A DNA stretch of 63,168 nt from Marinobacter sp. B9-2. Its GTDB lineage: Bacteria > Pseudomonadota > Gammaproteobacteria > Pseudomonadales > Oleiphilaceae. The DNA is taken from assembly GCA_003030785.1 (NCBI GenBank), contig PYVH01000006.1:1-63168 (forward strand), given 5' to 3'. Under the pieces are notes generated by a model. That model had not been told where the DNA came from, searched no databases, and worked only from the letters and a program-made list of their open reading frames with translations. This document shows positions 1 through 8,097 of the stretch, piece after piece (within the stretch, counting starts at the first letter, position 1; every line of letters starts with the position of its first letter). A program made the position numbers and the translations under genes.

Positions 1-36
1 ACTCAGCCAGCGTAGCCGGTCGCGGTGCCCACCGCA

Positions 37-1119
37 TTACGCTATCAGGGCAACGGATCGGATCTGCATCCAGACGTGCATGCCTGGCGCAAGACCGAGC
101 TGGGCGACGGCTCGGGAGGTCAGTCTCGACAGGAGTGGGGTCGGACCGGCCAGAAGCCGAACCAGGCTGATGCCGGGCGCCACATCGGGATCAATCTGGT
201 CGATGACCGCAGGCACCAGGTTCTGGATACTCTGGTCGGAATGCTCGGTCAGGGCCAGGCTGACATCCCGGGCCAGTACCCTTACCCGAACCTGGTCTCC
301 CGTTTTTACCCGGTGGTCACATCGCAGCCAGAGCTGGCCGCCATCGAACCGGAACAGTGCCAGGTGCCAGTGGTCGTCCAGATCGATAATCTGGCCTTCC
401 AGCAAGGCACCGGCGTCGTCCTGGACGCGGAACGGATTATCGATGCCGGCCAGGGTTTCCCGCAGTGGCCCCTGTGCGACCACACGGCCTTCCTCCAGCA
501 TCACAATGTGATCCGCCAACCGGGCGACTTCTTCGGTTGAATGGGAAACGTAGATAATCGGAATGGCCAGCGTATCGTGCAGCCGTTCGAGATAGGGAAG
601 GATTTCCTGCTTGCTGTTGAGGTCCAGGGCGGACAACGGCTCATCCATCAGTAACAGCCGCGGACTGGTCAGCAGGGCCCGCGCAATTGCCACCCGCTGA
701 CGCTCACCACCCGAGAGGCCGACAGGCATGCGGTCCAGGTGTGATTCCAGGCCAAGCCAACGCACGGCATCGTCGAATCCGATTTGCCGGTCTCCGGCCG
801 GAATGCGCCGGTACCCGAATTCCAGGTTCTTGCGCACGTTCAGGTGAGGGAACAGGTGGGTTTCCTGGAACACATAGGCCAGAGGCCGCTTGTGGACTGG
901 ACGTATGAAGGTCTCGGTCTGCCAGGGTTCGCCAAGGACGGTCAGGGTTCCGGGGGCGCTTTGCAGGCCGGCCATGCACCTTAACAGGGTGGTTTTGCCA
1001 CACCCCGAATGCCCGAACAGGCCTGTGATGCCGGTGCCTGGCAAAGTCAGGTCTACGTCGAGGCCGAAGCCGGGGAAGGTACACTGGAAGCGGGCACGGA
1101 TGGTGTTGGAGCCGGTCAT
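37..1119 (-). CDS. modC: Molybdate ABC transporter ATP-binding protein ModC
   Basis: This is the ATPase subunit that powers molybdate import at the inner membrane. Walker A (GHSGCGKTT, about residues 36-44), the ABC signature (LSGGE, 135-139), Walker B (LLLMDEP, about 156-162) and an H-loop histidine near 190 are intact. The C-terminal 70-80 residues look like the TOBE (molybdate-binding) domain typical of ModC, and the length of 360 aa is normal. The ATG overlaps the modB stop by 4 nt (ATGA), so the two are translationally coupled. It is the last gene of modABC; only 36 nt without a visible feature separate it from the window edge. Confidence 0.95.
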   Translation of the reverse strand: MTGSNTIRARFQCTFPGFGLDVDLTLPGTGITGLFGHSGCGKTTLLRCMAGLQSAPGTLTVLGEPWQTETFIRPVHKRPLAYVFQETHLFPHLNVRKNLEFGYRRIPAGDRQIGFDDAVRWLGLESHLDRMPVGLSGGERQRVAIARALLTSPRLLLMDEPLSALDLNSKQEILPYLERLHDTLAIPIIYVSHSTEEVARLADHIVMLEEGRVVAQGPLRETLAGIDNPFRVQDDAGALLEGQIIDLDDHWHLALFRFDGGQLWLRCDHRVKTGDQVRVRVLARDVSLALTEHSDQSIQNLVPAVIDQIDPDVAPGISLVRLLAGPTPLLSRLTSRAVAQLGLAPGMHVWMQIRSVALIA

Positions 1120-1796
1120 CTGATCGCTCCGGAGCGGGCTTTGCCGTTAAGCGCGTAAAGAGTCACCAGCACCACGAAGGAGAATACCACCATGCCGGCG
1201 GACAGCCAGTGGGCCTCGGTGTATTCCAGCGATTCCACATGGTCGTAGATGGCGACAGAAAGCACCTTGGTTTCACCCGGGATGTTGCCGCCGATCATCA
1301 GGATCACGCCGAACTCGCCAATGGTATGGGCAAAGGTCAGTACGGCGGCTGTCAGGAAGCCGTTCCGGGCCAGAGGCACTGCAACGAACAGAAACCGGTC
1401 CCAGGGCGCTGCCCGGAGCGTGGACGCGACTTCCATGAAGCCTTCACCCACTGCTTCGAAGGCGTTCTGTAGAGGTTGAACGGTAAAGGGCAGGGAATAG
1501 ATGACCGACGCCACCACCAGGCCTTCGAAGGTAAATGGCAGCAGCCCGATACCCAGGGACTGGGTCATCTGGCCCACCCAGCCTTCCGGCCCCATGACCA
1601 GCAGAAGATAGAAACCCAGCACGGTAGGCGGCAGAACCAGAGGCAGCGCAACCAAGGCCGCTATCGGTTGCCGAAGCCAGTGTCGGGTCCGGGCCAGCCA
1701 CCAGGCGATAGGGGTGCCGATCAACAGCAGCAGTACAGTGGTCGTCGTGGCCAGCTTCAATGTCAGCCAGACCGGATCCCAGTAGGTTTCAAACAT
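1116..1796 (-). CDS. modB: Molybdate ABC transporter permease ModB
   Basis: This is the membrane channel subunit of the molybdate importer, 226 aa with about five hydrophobic helices. The EAA-type cytoplasmic loop that contacts ModC is visible (EVASTLRAAPWDRFLFVAVP, about residues 121-140), followed by the family motif HTIGEFGVILMIGGNIPG. Its ATG shares one base with the modA stop (TGATG) and its 3' end overlaps modC. The order A-B-C and the motifs make the identification secure. Confidence 0.95.
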   Translation of the reverse strand: MFETYWDPVWLTLKLATTTTVLLLLIGTPIAWWLARTRHWLRQPIAALVALPLVLPPTVLGFYLLLVMGPEGWVGQMTQSLGIGLLPFTFEGLVVASVIYSLPFTVQPLQNAFEAVGEGFMEVASTLRAAPWDRFLFVAVPLARNGFLTAAVLTFAHTIGEFGVILMIGGNIPGETKVLSVAIYDHVESLEYTEAHWLSAGMVVFSFVVLVTLYALNGKARSGAIR

Positions 1797-2584
1797 CAGT
1801 TGGTCGTGTCATTTCCGGTGTCGTATCCATAGCTCCGGATAATAGCAATGGCGGCGTCTGATTTCAGAAAGTCCATCCAGGCCAGGGCGGCCTCGTTGCC
1901 GGCTCCGCGATTCAGCAGGATAACCTGCTGATCAATGGGGTGGTAGTAACTCTGGGGAACTTCCCAGAAAGTGCCTTTATCATCTTCCCAGGATCGTACC
2001 TGGGACAGAGCCACGAAGCCGGCCTGGGCATTGCGGCTGACAACGAACTGGAACGTCTGGGCAATGGAGTCCCCCCGAACCAGTTTCGGCTGCAGGGCAT
2101 CCCATTGGCCCATATGCTCCAGAACCTGCTGCGCGGCCAGGCCGTACGGGGCCGTCTTCGGGTTGGCGATGGCCAGCCTCGCGAAAGGCTGGCTGGCCAG
2201 ATAGCTATGGGCATCTTCAAAAGCTCCGGCGGCAGGACTCCAGAGCGCCAGCTTGCCCCGGGCGTAGGTGAACCGGGTGCCGGAAATGCCAGCCTGCTCC
2301 TGCTCGATCAGCGCTGGCCGTCGCACGTCGGCGGCCATGAATACGTCGAAGGGCGCGCCATTTCTGATCTGCGCGTAGAGTTTACCCGTGGATCCGAAGC
2401 TTGCGGACACGGTGTGCCCGGTTACGGCTTCAAAATGCTGCGCCAGTTCCCGGGCGGTGTCGGTAAAGTTGGCGGCGGCCCCGAGACTGACCTCGCCAGC
2501 AACAGCCCCGGTGATGGTGAAGCCAGACAGGCACAGAGCCAGTCCCAGGGTACGGAACAGCCTGAGGCCTCGAGGATAACCCAT
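1796..2584 (-). CDS. modA: Molybdate ABC transporter periplasmic binding protein ModA
   Basis: This periplasmic binding protein captures molybdate (or tungstate) for ModBC. A signal peptide ends near residue 29 (GAVAG), followed by the family start VSLGAAANFTDTARELAQ and the characteristic NGAPFDVFMAAD segment. An AAGGA ribosome-binding site lies 6 nt before the ATG. The gene begins only 17 nt after the stop of the upstream hydrolase, so no room exists for a classical Mo-box or Moco riboswitch directly in front of it; the transporter may be transcribed from further upstream or from inside the hydrolase gene. Confidence 0.93.
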   Translation of the reverse strand: MGYPRGLRLFRTLGLALCLSGFTITGAVAGEVSLGAAANFTDTARELAQHFEAVTGHTVSASFGSTGKLYAQIRNGAPFDVFMAADVRRPALIEQEQAGISGTRFTYARGKLALWSPAAGAFEDAHSYLASQPFARLAIANPKTAPYGLAAQQVLEHMGQWDALQPKLVRGDSIAQTFQFVVSRNAQAGFVALSQVRSWEDDKGTFWEVPQSYYHPIDQQVILLNRGAGNEAALAWMDFLKSDAAIAIIRSYGYDTGNDTTN

Positions 2585-2601
2585 GCAACGTCCTTACAGA
2601 G

Positions 2602-3570
2602 TCAATCAATGATGGCTTGAGTTTGTGGTGACATTTCCGGATGCGCGACCGATGACGGTGAATCTGAGGTCAGGCACAAAGACCGGAGGTAATCCCGGAC
2701 GTCGTCCCGGTTGGTCTCGTTGAGCATCTCATGGCGGCCGCCTTCGAACAATCTCAGGGTGACGTTTTCAACACCCGCCTCACGAATGGTCTGGAAGTGC
2801 CTTCGGACGCCACGCCCCATTTCCCCGACGGCATCTGCAGTGCCTGAAAACAGATGCACTGGCAGATCTTTGCGCCAGGCAGCCGGCGAAAGGCGCAGCA
2901 TACCACCAGTGAAATCCCACCACAGGCCAACCGTGCAATCGAAACCACACAGCGGGTCGGCAATATAGCGATCCACCTGGTCCGGATCCCGGCTGAGCCA
3001 ATCGGCATTGGTTCGGTTCGGGCGGAACTTGCGATTGAACTGCTCAAAGGTCATTCGGGTCACCAGGCGGCTGCGGTGCCGCTTGCCGCGAACCAGTCGG
3101 ATCAGACCGATCAGGGTCCGGGATGCCATGAGCTGGCCTCGGTCAATGCGGTTGGTGGCGCTGAGGATCAGGGCGTCCAGCATGTCGCCGTGGCTCTGGG
3201 CGTAGGCCTGGGCAATAAAGGAACCCATGCTGTGGCCCAGCAGGTTGACGGGCAGCCCGGGAAATCGGACACGGGTGTGTTGAACCACCTGATGCAGATC
3301 CTCAACCACACGGGTCCAGCCATGCTGGTCGGCATAGTGACCCAGGTCCCCGGAAGGGCAGCTCGGGCCATGGCCCCGGTGATGGTAGGTGATAACGGCT
3401 ATGCCGTTTTCCCCGAGCCAGCGCGCCAGTGGTGTGTAACGGTCGCCGTGTTCGGCCATGCCATGGCTGACAATGAGAATGGCGGCCGGTGCCGCCGGGG
3501 TGAAGAACGTCCCGGTTATCGTGTGGCCATCACCAGCGTTCAGCGTCAGGGGATGTTCGTTCAGTGTCAC
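2602..3570 (-). CDS. Alpha/beta hydrolase, lysophospholipase-like (serine aminopeptidase S33 fold)
   Basis: Predicted cytoplasmic serine hydrolase of 322 aa. The nucleophile elbow GHSMGS places the catalytic Ser at about residue 114; the acid is likely in SGTAD and the histidine in GGRHE near residue 280. The N-terminal SHGMAEHGDRY segment is typical of monoglyceride lipase and lysophospholipase (PldB-like) proteins. No signal peptide is seen. Its first 41 nt overlap the 3' end of the sterol-desaturase-family gene in another frame, suggesting co-transcription. The substrate cannot be told from sequence; lysophospholipid or monoacylglycerol is the family expectation. Confidence 0.85.
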   Translation of the reverse strand: MTLNEHPLTLNAGDGHTITGTFFTPAAPAAILIVSHGMAEHGDRYTPLARWLGENGIAVITYHHRGHGPSCPSGDLGHYADQHGWTRVVEDLHQVVQHTRVRFPGLPVNLLGHSMGSFIAQAYAQSHGDMLDALILSATNRIDRGQLMASRTLIGLIRLVRGKRHRSRLVTRMTFEQFNRKFRPNRTNADWLSRDPDQVDRYIADPLCGFDCTVGLWWDFTGGMLRLSPAAWRKDLPVHLFSGTADAVGEMGRGVRRHFQTIREAGVENVTLRLFEGGRHEMLNETNRDDVRDYLRSLCLTSDSPSSVAHPEMSPQTQAIID

Positions 3571-4159
3571 GGCCCGTTTCCTTGTTGTTTTTCACTGTGG
3601 CCGGGCGTTGCCACTCCGGCGGTTTCCATAGGTGGGTAAGGCGAGACAATAATCCGCCTGGCTGCGCCATGTCGCGGAACAGGTCCACGTATTCGTGGGT
3701 CCATAGCACAATCAGGTTGTTGGAGCGGATGGGCCGGGTGATTCCGAACTCGGGTGGATCCTGGGCATTTTCGTCGACAAACGTGCCGAACAGACGATCC
3801 CATACTATCAATGTGCCGCCGTAATTACGGTCGATGTAACCGGGATTGCGGCCATGATGAACCCGGTGATGGCTCGGGGTGTTGAACACAAGTTCAATCC
3901 AGCCGGGCAGCTTTCCAATCAGTGTGGTGTGAATAAAGAACTGGTACACCAGTGACAGTGCGTAAGCCACGCCAATCCAGACAGGATTGAGACCCAGCAA
4001 TGTCAGGTATTCCCAAAGCGTAACGGCCACGAACACGGGGGTGGCAACCACAAAAATCAGTTGCCGTTCATCCAGCGCCAGCCAGGGCGATGCCACCTTC
4101 CACAGGGCAAGCAGACCGCTGTCTTCCAGTACGGCCAGCATCATGTCGGTCAAAGCCAT
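3530..4159 (-). CDS. Sterol desaturase / fatty acid hydroxylase family protein with the catalytic core missing
   Basis: The C-terminal half (from about residue 54) is a clear match to the fatty-acid-hydroxylase superfamily: YQFFIHT, then FNTPSHHRVHHGRN (residues 92-105), the last of the three di-iron histidine clusters, then NYGGTLIVWDRLFGTF. The first two clusters (HxxxH and HxxHH), which normally precede this by about 100 residues, are absent. The first 50 residues resemble the usual N-terminal membrane segment and run straight into the last third at WEYL/TLLGL, near 3998-4010. The frame is open and a ribosome-binding site (AGGAAC) precedes the ATG. At 209 aa it is well below the usual 270-400. 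It is probably inactive as an oxygenase; the internal deletion is inferred from family knowledge. Confidence 0.8.
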   Translation of the reverse strand: MALTDMMLAVLEDSGLLALWKVASPWLALDERQLIFVVATPVFVAVTLWEYLTLLGLNPVWIGVAYALSLVYQFFIHTTLIGKLPGWIELVFNTPSHHRVHHGRNPGYIDRNYGGTLIVWDRLFGTFVDENAQDPPEFGITRPIRSNNLIVLWTHEYVDLFRDMAQPGGLLSRLTHLWKPPEWQRPATVKNNKETGRDTERTSPDAERW

Positions 4160-4267
4160 AGAGTTCCTGCCGGGTTCCAGTTCTTACAGGCTTATTCTGG
4201 CATGTAACCCGGGCAGTGGAATGTCGGTTCACGCCAGATTGGCTGACGAATTCCGACACCGGCGGAC

Positions 4268-5014
4268 TCAGTTGGGCTGGCGATTTTCACTGTAGATTTT
4301 CTCCAGGGGACGGATCTGCTGTTGCCACTGGTCCAGCCAGGTCTTGATGTCCTTGGGAATCCGGGCAGTTTTTGGCCAGGGTACCGGGTATTGCGCTGGC
4401 TGGAACATGGGCGCAAACAGGGCCGCGGCCGTCAGGTCGGCACGGGTGAACTGGTCGCCAACCAGAAAAGGGCGCTTGCTATAGATGTCTGCCAGTTCGG
4501 TAAGAAGATCTTCCATCACCTGCCGGGATTTTTCAGAGGTTTTCTCGTTGATCTTCATCCACTGGCGCATGACTTCATCAACCCGACTGAACGCCAGGCT
4601 GAGGATAATCCGGTTATAGAATGGCGTACCGGCAGCCAGCATGGGCACCACGATTTTGGGGCGCTGCAGGAAGTGGTGGTAGGAGTAACAGCGTATGGCG
4701 GGGCCGGCTTCCTCGTCCAGCCGGCGTTCCCACGCCAGCGACTGCTCGCGCAATTCCGGATCGTTCGGAGTCAGGGAGTGCTCCGGGAAGGTCTGATCCA
4801 GGTAATCCAGGATGGCCGCTGAGCCCTGAACCACCTGACCATCATGTTCAAGTACCGGTACTGAAGAGGCCTGGCCAGTCAGTTTCCGGATGGTTTTTAC
4901 ATGCTGCCCGGGCAGCAGATTGACCGTTTCGTAGTTGAGCCCCTTGTAATCCAGGGCCCATCGGACTTTTTCGCAGTAGTGGGAAATGGCAAATTGGTGA
5001 AGTTTCAGCGCCAT
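4268..5014 (-). CDS. Glutathione S-transferase family protein
   Basis: A 248-aa two-domain GST-like protein. The N-terminal thioredoxin-like half contains HYCEKVRWAL and SSVPVLEHDGQVVQGSAAIL, where the SVPVL cis-proline and the following acidic/serine pair form the glutathione site. The C-terminal helical half contains FLVGDQFTRADLTAAALFAP, the typical N-capping box region. The start has GAGGAG upstream. It stands alone, 108 nt ahead of the sterol-desaturase-family gene on the same strand, and could be co-transcribed with it. The substrate is unknown. Confidence 0.88.
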   Translation of the reverse strand: MALKLHQFAISHYCEKVRWALDYKGLNYETVNLLPGQHVKTIRKLTGQASSVPVLEHDGQVVQGSAAILDYLDQTFPEHSLTPNDPELREQSLAWERRLDEEAGPAIRCYSYHHFLQRPKIVVPMLAAGTPFYNRIILSLAFSRVDEVMRQWMKINEKTSEKSRQVMEDLLTELADIYSKRPFLVGDQFTRADLTAAALFAPMFQPAQYPVPWPKTARIPKDIKTWLDQWQQQIRPLEKIYSENRQPN

Positions 5015-5154
5015 GGGGGTCGTCTCCTCGGTTCAGCGTTCTAGCATACTGCCGGTGAGGCGGTATAAGAAGTCTCGTCGAACACTCATGGTGGCCTCCT
5101 CCATCGTTGGCTTCTAAAATGTAGGTCGAAAACATGCCTACAAGGGAACTGACC

Positions 5155-6129
5155 ATGCACTCACGACGAGTTTTGATGCTGTCCGTCGTCGCGGCGGCGG
5201 GCCTTGCTGTCTCCGCCTGCTCCTCTCTGCCCGATACCCGTCAGGCGGTTTCCGGCAGCTATGCCTGCGGGCAACTTGATATAGCCGTATCCGGCAGTGA
5301 GGACAGCGATCTGATCAGTGTCGATTATCTGGACCGGCGGGTTCTGCTCAAACCGGAAGAAAGCGCCTCGGGAGACCTGTATGTTGCCCCGGGAGATGAC
5401 CAGACCCGTTTCTGGAGCAAGGGTGAAAAAGCGACCCTGACGATACGGGGGCAAACGTATCCGGAATGTTTGCAGCCCGGTGATCTGGAAATGCCTTTTG
5501 AGGCACGGGGAAATGAGCCTTTCTGGCACGCGACGCTTGAGCAGGACGAATTGTTGCTCACGCGTCCGTTCGAAGAACAGGGAACACGCCGTGTTCCGGT
5601 TGAACTGAAGACGGCCAATCGGCACGGTCGGGAATTCGTGGCGACCCTGGACGATGTGCCCATCGCGCTCACCGTGGCCCGGCAGCTCTGCCAGGACAGC
5701 ATGTCGGGCGCCCAATACCCGGCACAGGTGCGCCTCACGGTCGGTAATGACGAATATACCGGGTGTGGCGGCGATCGCCTGCGCCTCTTCCGGGGCGCGG
5801 TATGGGTGGTTGAGGATCTCGCGGGCACAGGCATCATTGATCGCTCGCGAATAACCATTGAGTTTCTTGAGGACAACCGGTTGGCCGGCCGGGCGTCATG
5901 CAACCGATACACCGGCACTTATCAGCTCAGGGGCGACGGCGTTGCCATCGGTCCACTGGCCCCAACCCGGATGGCGTGTGCACCCGCGCTGATGAATCAG
6001 GAAGATCGGTTCCTCCGCCTGCTGGGTGAGGTGACATCCGTGCGTATCGGGCAACAGGGCGAGTTGCTCCTGTCGACCCCAGACGGCGAAACGATGCGGG
6101 CGTTTCAGTCCGACCATGATAGTCCGTAA
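5155..6129 (+). CDS. META/MliC-like domain outer lipoprotein
   Basis: A predicted lipoprotein: the signal peptide ends in the lipobox VSAC, so the mature protein starts at Cys. I use the ATG at 5155 (AAGGGA 7 nt upstream, good signal peptide) rather than the in-frame ATG at 5134. Three segments are visible: an N-terminal MliC/lysozyme-inhibitor-like part (YACGQLDIAVSGS...), a central COG3650-type part (FEARGNEPFWHATLEQDEL... GNDEYTGCGGD), and a C-terminal META/HslJ domain (WVVEDLAG... AGRASCNRYTGTYQ... MACAPALMNQEDRFL). The exact role is unknown; relatives are linked to envelope stress and lysozyme defence. It converges with the next gene, with a 25-nt 3' overlap. Confidence 0.8.
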   Translation: MHSRRVLMLSVVAAAGLAVSACSSLPDTRQAVSGSYACGQLDIAVSGSEDSDLISVDYLDRRVLLKPEESASGDLYVAPGDDQTRFWSKGEKATLTIRGQTYPECLQPGDLEMPFEARGNEPFWHATLEQDELLLTRPFEEQGTRRVPVELKTANRHGREFVATLDDVPIALTVARQLCQDSMSGAQYPAQVRLTVGNDEYTGCGGDRLRLFRGAVWVVEDLAGTGIIDRSRITIEFLEDNRLAGRASCNRYTGTYQLRGDGVAIGPLAPTRMACAPALMNQEDRFLRLLGEVTSVRIGQQGELLLSTPDGETMRAFQSDHDSP

Positions 6130-6944
6130 CGGGCCAGTATCTCCGCTACCCGGCCGGTGCTCTGCAGGGTTTTGGCTCCCTCGGACAGGAGGGCCGCGAG
6201 TTCAAGGGAGTCAGTGCCGACCGGGGAAAAGGCAACGTACAGCGGTGACTCATGGATCACCTTGGCCATTCTCAGACTTTCAGCGCTGCCATCCTTTTCC
6301 AGTTGCCACTGCATCACGTAACGGTCTTCCGGGAAAACGTCGGAGCGGCGCTGGTGCAGGAGTTCGATAGCCCGGCTCAGTGGTGCGGGGCCCGACAGCA
6401 CCCAGATCCGCTCGGGATTGTCCTGGTTCCTGGCGATGTAGCTATCCAGTTCCGGTGAATAGGCGTAGCCATTGATCGCCAGCAGGGTGAACTGACTGAG
6501 TGAATCAGTGCCACTGTATTGCCAGTTGTTATCCGGGTGGGTGTAGAGCGCAATCTTGGAGTAGCCAATAGCGGCCTCGGGAAACACGAAGTCCGGCGCA
6601 TCGCCGGGAAGGGCCCCGACAACGGCATCCACATAGCCGTCCCGGGCCTGCTGGAGTGCCCGTGCCCAGCTCATATTGACGTACTCCACATCGATGCCGG
6701 CCAGGCCAAACGCCTCCCTGGCAATGTCTATCATGTAGCCTTCGTGATCGGAACCGGCCTCACAATTGTGTGGGCACCAGGGATCGGCGGCAATGACGAC
6801 GCTCTGGCGCGCCTGTGTAGCGGGCACAGGCAGGGCAGGCTCGGCCGTCTTCGCTGCCGTTTCAGGAACCAGTGGTGGCGTGTCCTCTTGTTGAGAGCAG
6901 GCGGCAAGAAAGAGAACAAAGAAAAGAACCAGGGTTTTTGCCAT
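6105..6944 (-). CDS. Solute-binding lipoprotein of the SBP_bac_3 type
   Basis: This resembles the amino-acid ABC transporter binding proteins (family 3): DPWCPHNCEAGSDHEGYMID near the start of the mature part, and VEYVNMSWARALQQARDGYVDAVVGA in the first lobe. A short signal peptide ends in the lipobox LAAC, so it should be membrane anchored. I use the ATG at 6944, which gives a compact signal peptide; an in-frame ATG at 6989 would add 15 polar residues. No permease or ATPase is adjacent, so it may be an orphan binding protein or sensor. The ligand is unknown. Confidence 0.8.
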   Translation of the reverse strand: MAKTLVLFFVLFLAACSQQEDTPPLVPETAAKTAEPALPVPATQARQSVVIAADPWCPHNCEAGSDHEGYMIDIAREAFGLAGIDVEYVNMSWARALQQARDGYVDAVVGALPGDAPDFVFPEAAIGYSKIALYTHPDNNWQYSGTDSLSQFTLLAINGYAYSPELDSYIARNQDNPERIWVLSGPAPLSRAIELLHQRRSDVFPEDRYVMQWQLEKDGSAESLRMAKVIHESPLYVAFSPVGTDSLELAALLSEGAKTLQSTGRVAEILARYGLSWSD

Positions 6945-7027
6945 GGTGATAAAACCGCTGTGCCGAGACGTCGGCTTTATCTGAAGCATAGACCCTGGCG
7001 GCGGTTTTGTATTGGTCCGGAATAACC

Positions 7028-8086
7028 TCAGGCCGCGTTTTTGTTCCGGTCAGCCGACGCGGCGGTGGGCACCAGTGCCCGGGCCAGGTCTTTCATGTGC
7101 AGCGTACCCACTTGCTGATCGCCCCTGACCACCCGGAAACTCAGGGACATGTCGCCTTCGGATTTCAGCAGTACCGATTCCAGGTTGTCTTTTTCCGAAA
7201 TATCGCCGGCAAACTCGGACTCACCATCGTCCGACGGGCTCATCACCGATCGTACCCTGAGCACCCGGGCCCGGTTGATATCGCTGATGAAGTCGACAAT
7301 GTAGGGATCGCCCGGGTTGAGCAGAATCTCCTGGGGATCCCCCTGTTGTACCACTTCGCCGTCTTTCAGAATGACCAGATGGTCCGCCAGCTTCAGGGCC
7401 TCATCCAGGTCGTGGGTAATGAATACGATGGTTTTCTTGAGCTCTTCCTGCAGCTCCAGCAACAGGTCCTGCATATCGGATCGAATCAGCGGGTCCAGTG
7501 CCGAGAAGGCTTCGTCCATCAGCATGATCGGCGCATCGGATACCAGTGCCCGGGCAATACCCACGCGCTGCTGCATGCCGCCGGACAACTGATGGGGGTA
7601 CTGGTACTCGTTACCTTCCAGACCAACCCGCGCGAGCCATTTACGGGCGTCGGCCTCAAAATCCGAGGTTGTGTGGCCGCGGATGTCCTTGGCCATGCCG
7701 GCGTTCTCGAGCACCGTTTTGTGAGGCAGCAAGGCGAACTTCTGGAACACCATCGACATGCGCTCCCGGCGCAGCTTGCGCAGCTGCTCCTCGGTGTAGC
7801 TCATGATGTCCTCGCCGTCGACGCGGATTTCCCCGGCGGTGGGATCGATCAGCCGGTTCAGATGCCGGATCAGGGTGGATTTCCCGGACCCGGACAGGCC
7901 CATGATTACCGTGATCTCACCGTCGTGTACATCGACGTTGATATCCCGCAGACCGAGCACGTGTCTCTGCTGTTCCAGCAGATCGGCTTTGCCCATGCCC
8001 TTGCGGACATGCTCCAGGGCAACATCCGGGGTCGGGCCGAAGATCTTGTAAAGGTTTCGGATCGAAATCTTGATGTTTTTCGCCAT
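7028..8086 (-). CDS. proV: Quaternary-amine (glycine betaine/proline) ABC transporter ATPase, ProV-like
   Basis: The ATPase of an osmoprotectant importer. Motifs: YKIFGPTP at the start, Walker A GLSGSGKST, signature LSGGMQQRVGIARAL, Walker B PIMLMDEAFSALDPLIR, and the long HDLDEALKLADHLVIL segment of the ProV/OpuAA group. After the ATPase domain only about 90 residues follow, room for one CBS-like module instead of the two in E. coli ProV. I use ATG 8086 (GAGGAA 7 nt upstream) instead of the GTG at 8101, which overlaps the proW stop. It is the last gene of proX-proW-proV. Confidence 0.9.
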   Translation of the reverse strand: MAKNIKISIRNLYKIFGPTPDVALEHVRKGMGKADLLEQQRHVLGLRDINVDVHDGEITVIMGLSGSGKSTLIRHLNRLIDPTAGEIRVDGEDIMSYTEEQLRKLRRERMSMVFQKFALLPHKTVLENAGMAKDIRGHTTSDFEADARKWLARVGLEGNEYQYPHQLSGGMQQRVGIARALVSDAPIMLMDEAFSALDPLIRSDMQDLLLELQEELKKTIVFITHDLDEALKLADHLVILKDGEVVQQGDPQEILLNPGDPYIVDFISDINRARVLRVRSVMSPSDDGESEFAGDISEKDNLESVLLKSEGDMSLSFRVVRGDQQVGTLHMKDLARALVPTAASADRNKNAA

Positions 8087-8097
8087 GGTGGCTTTCC

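Noticed and set aside
1-36. Possible end of another gene at the window edge
   Set aside because: Thirty-six bases are too few to support any call.
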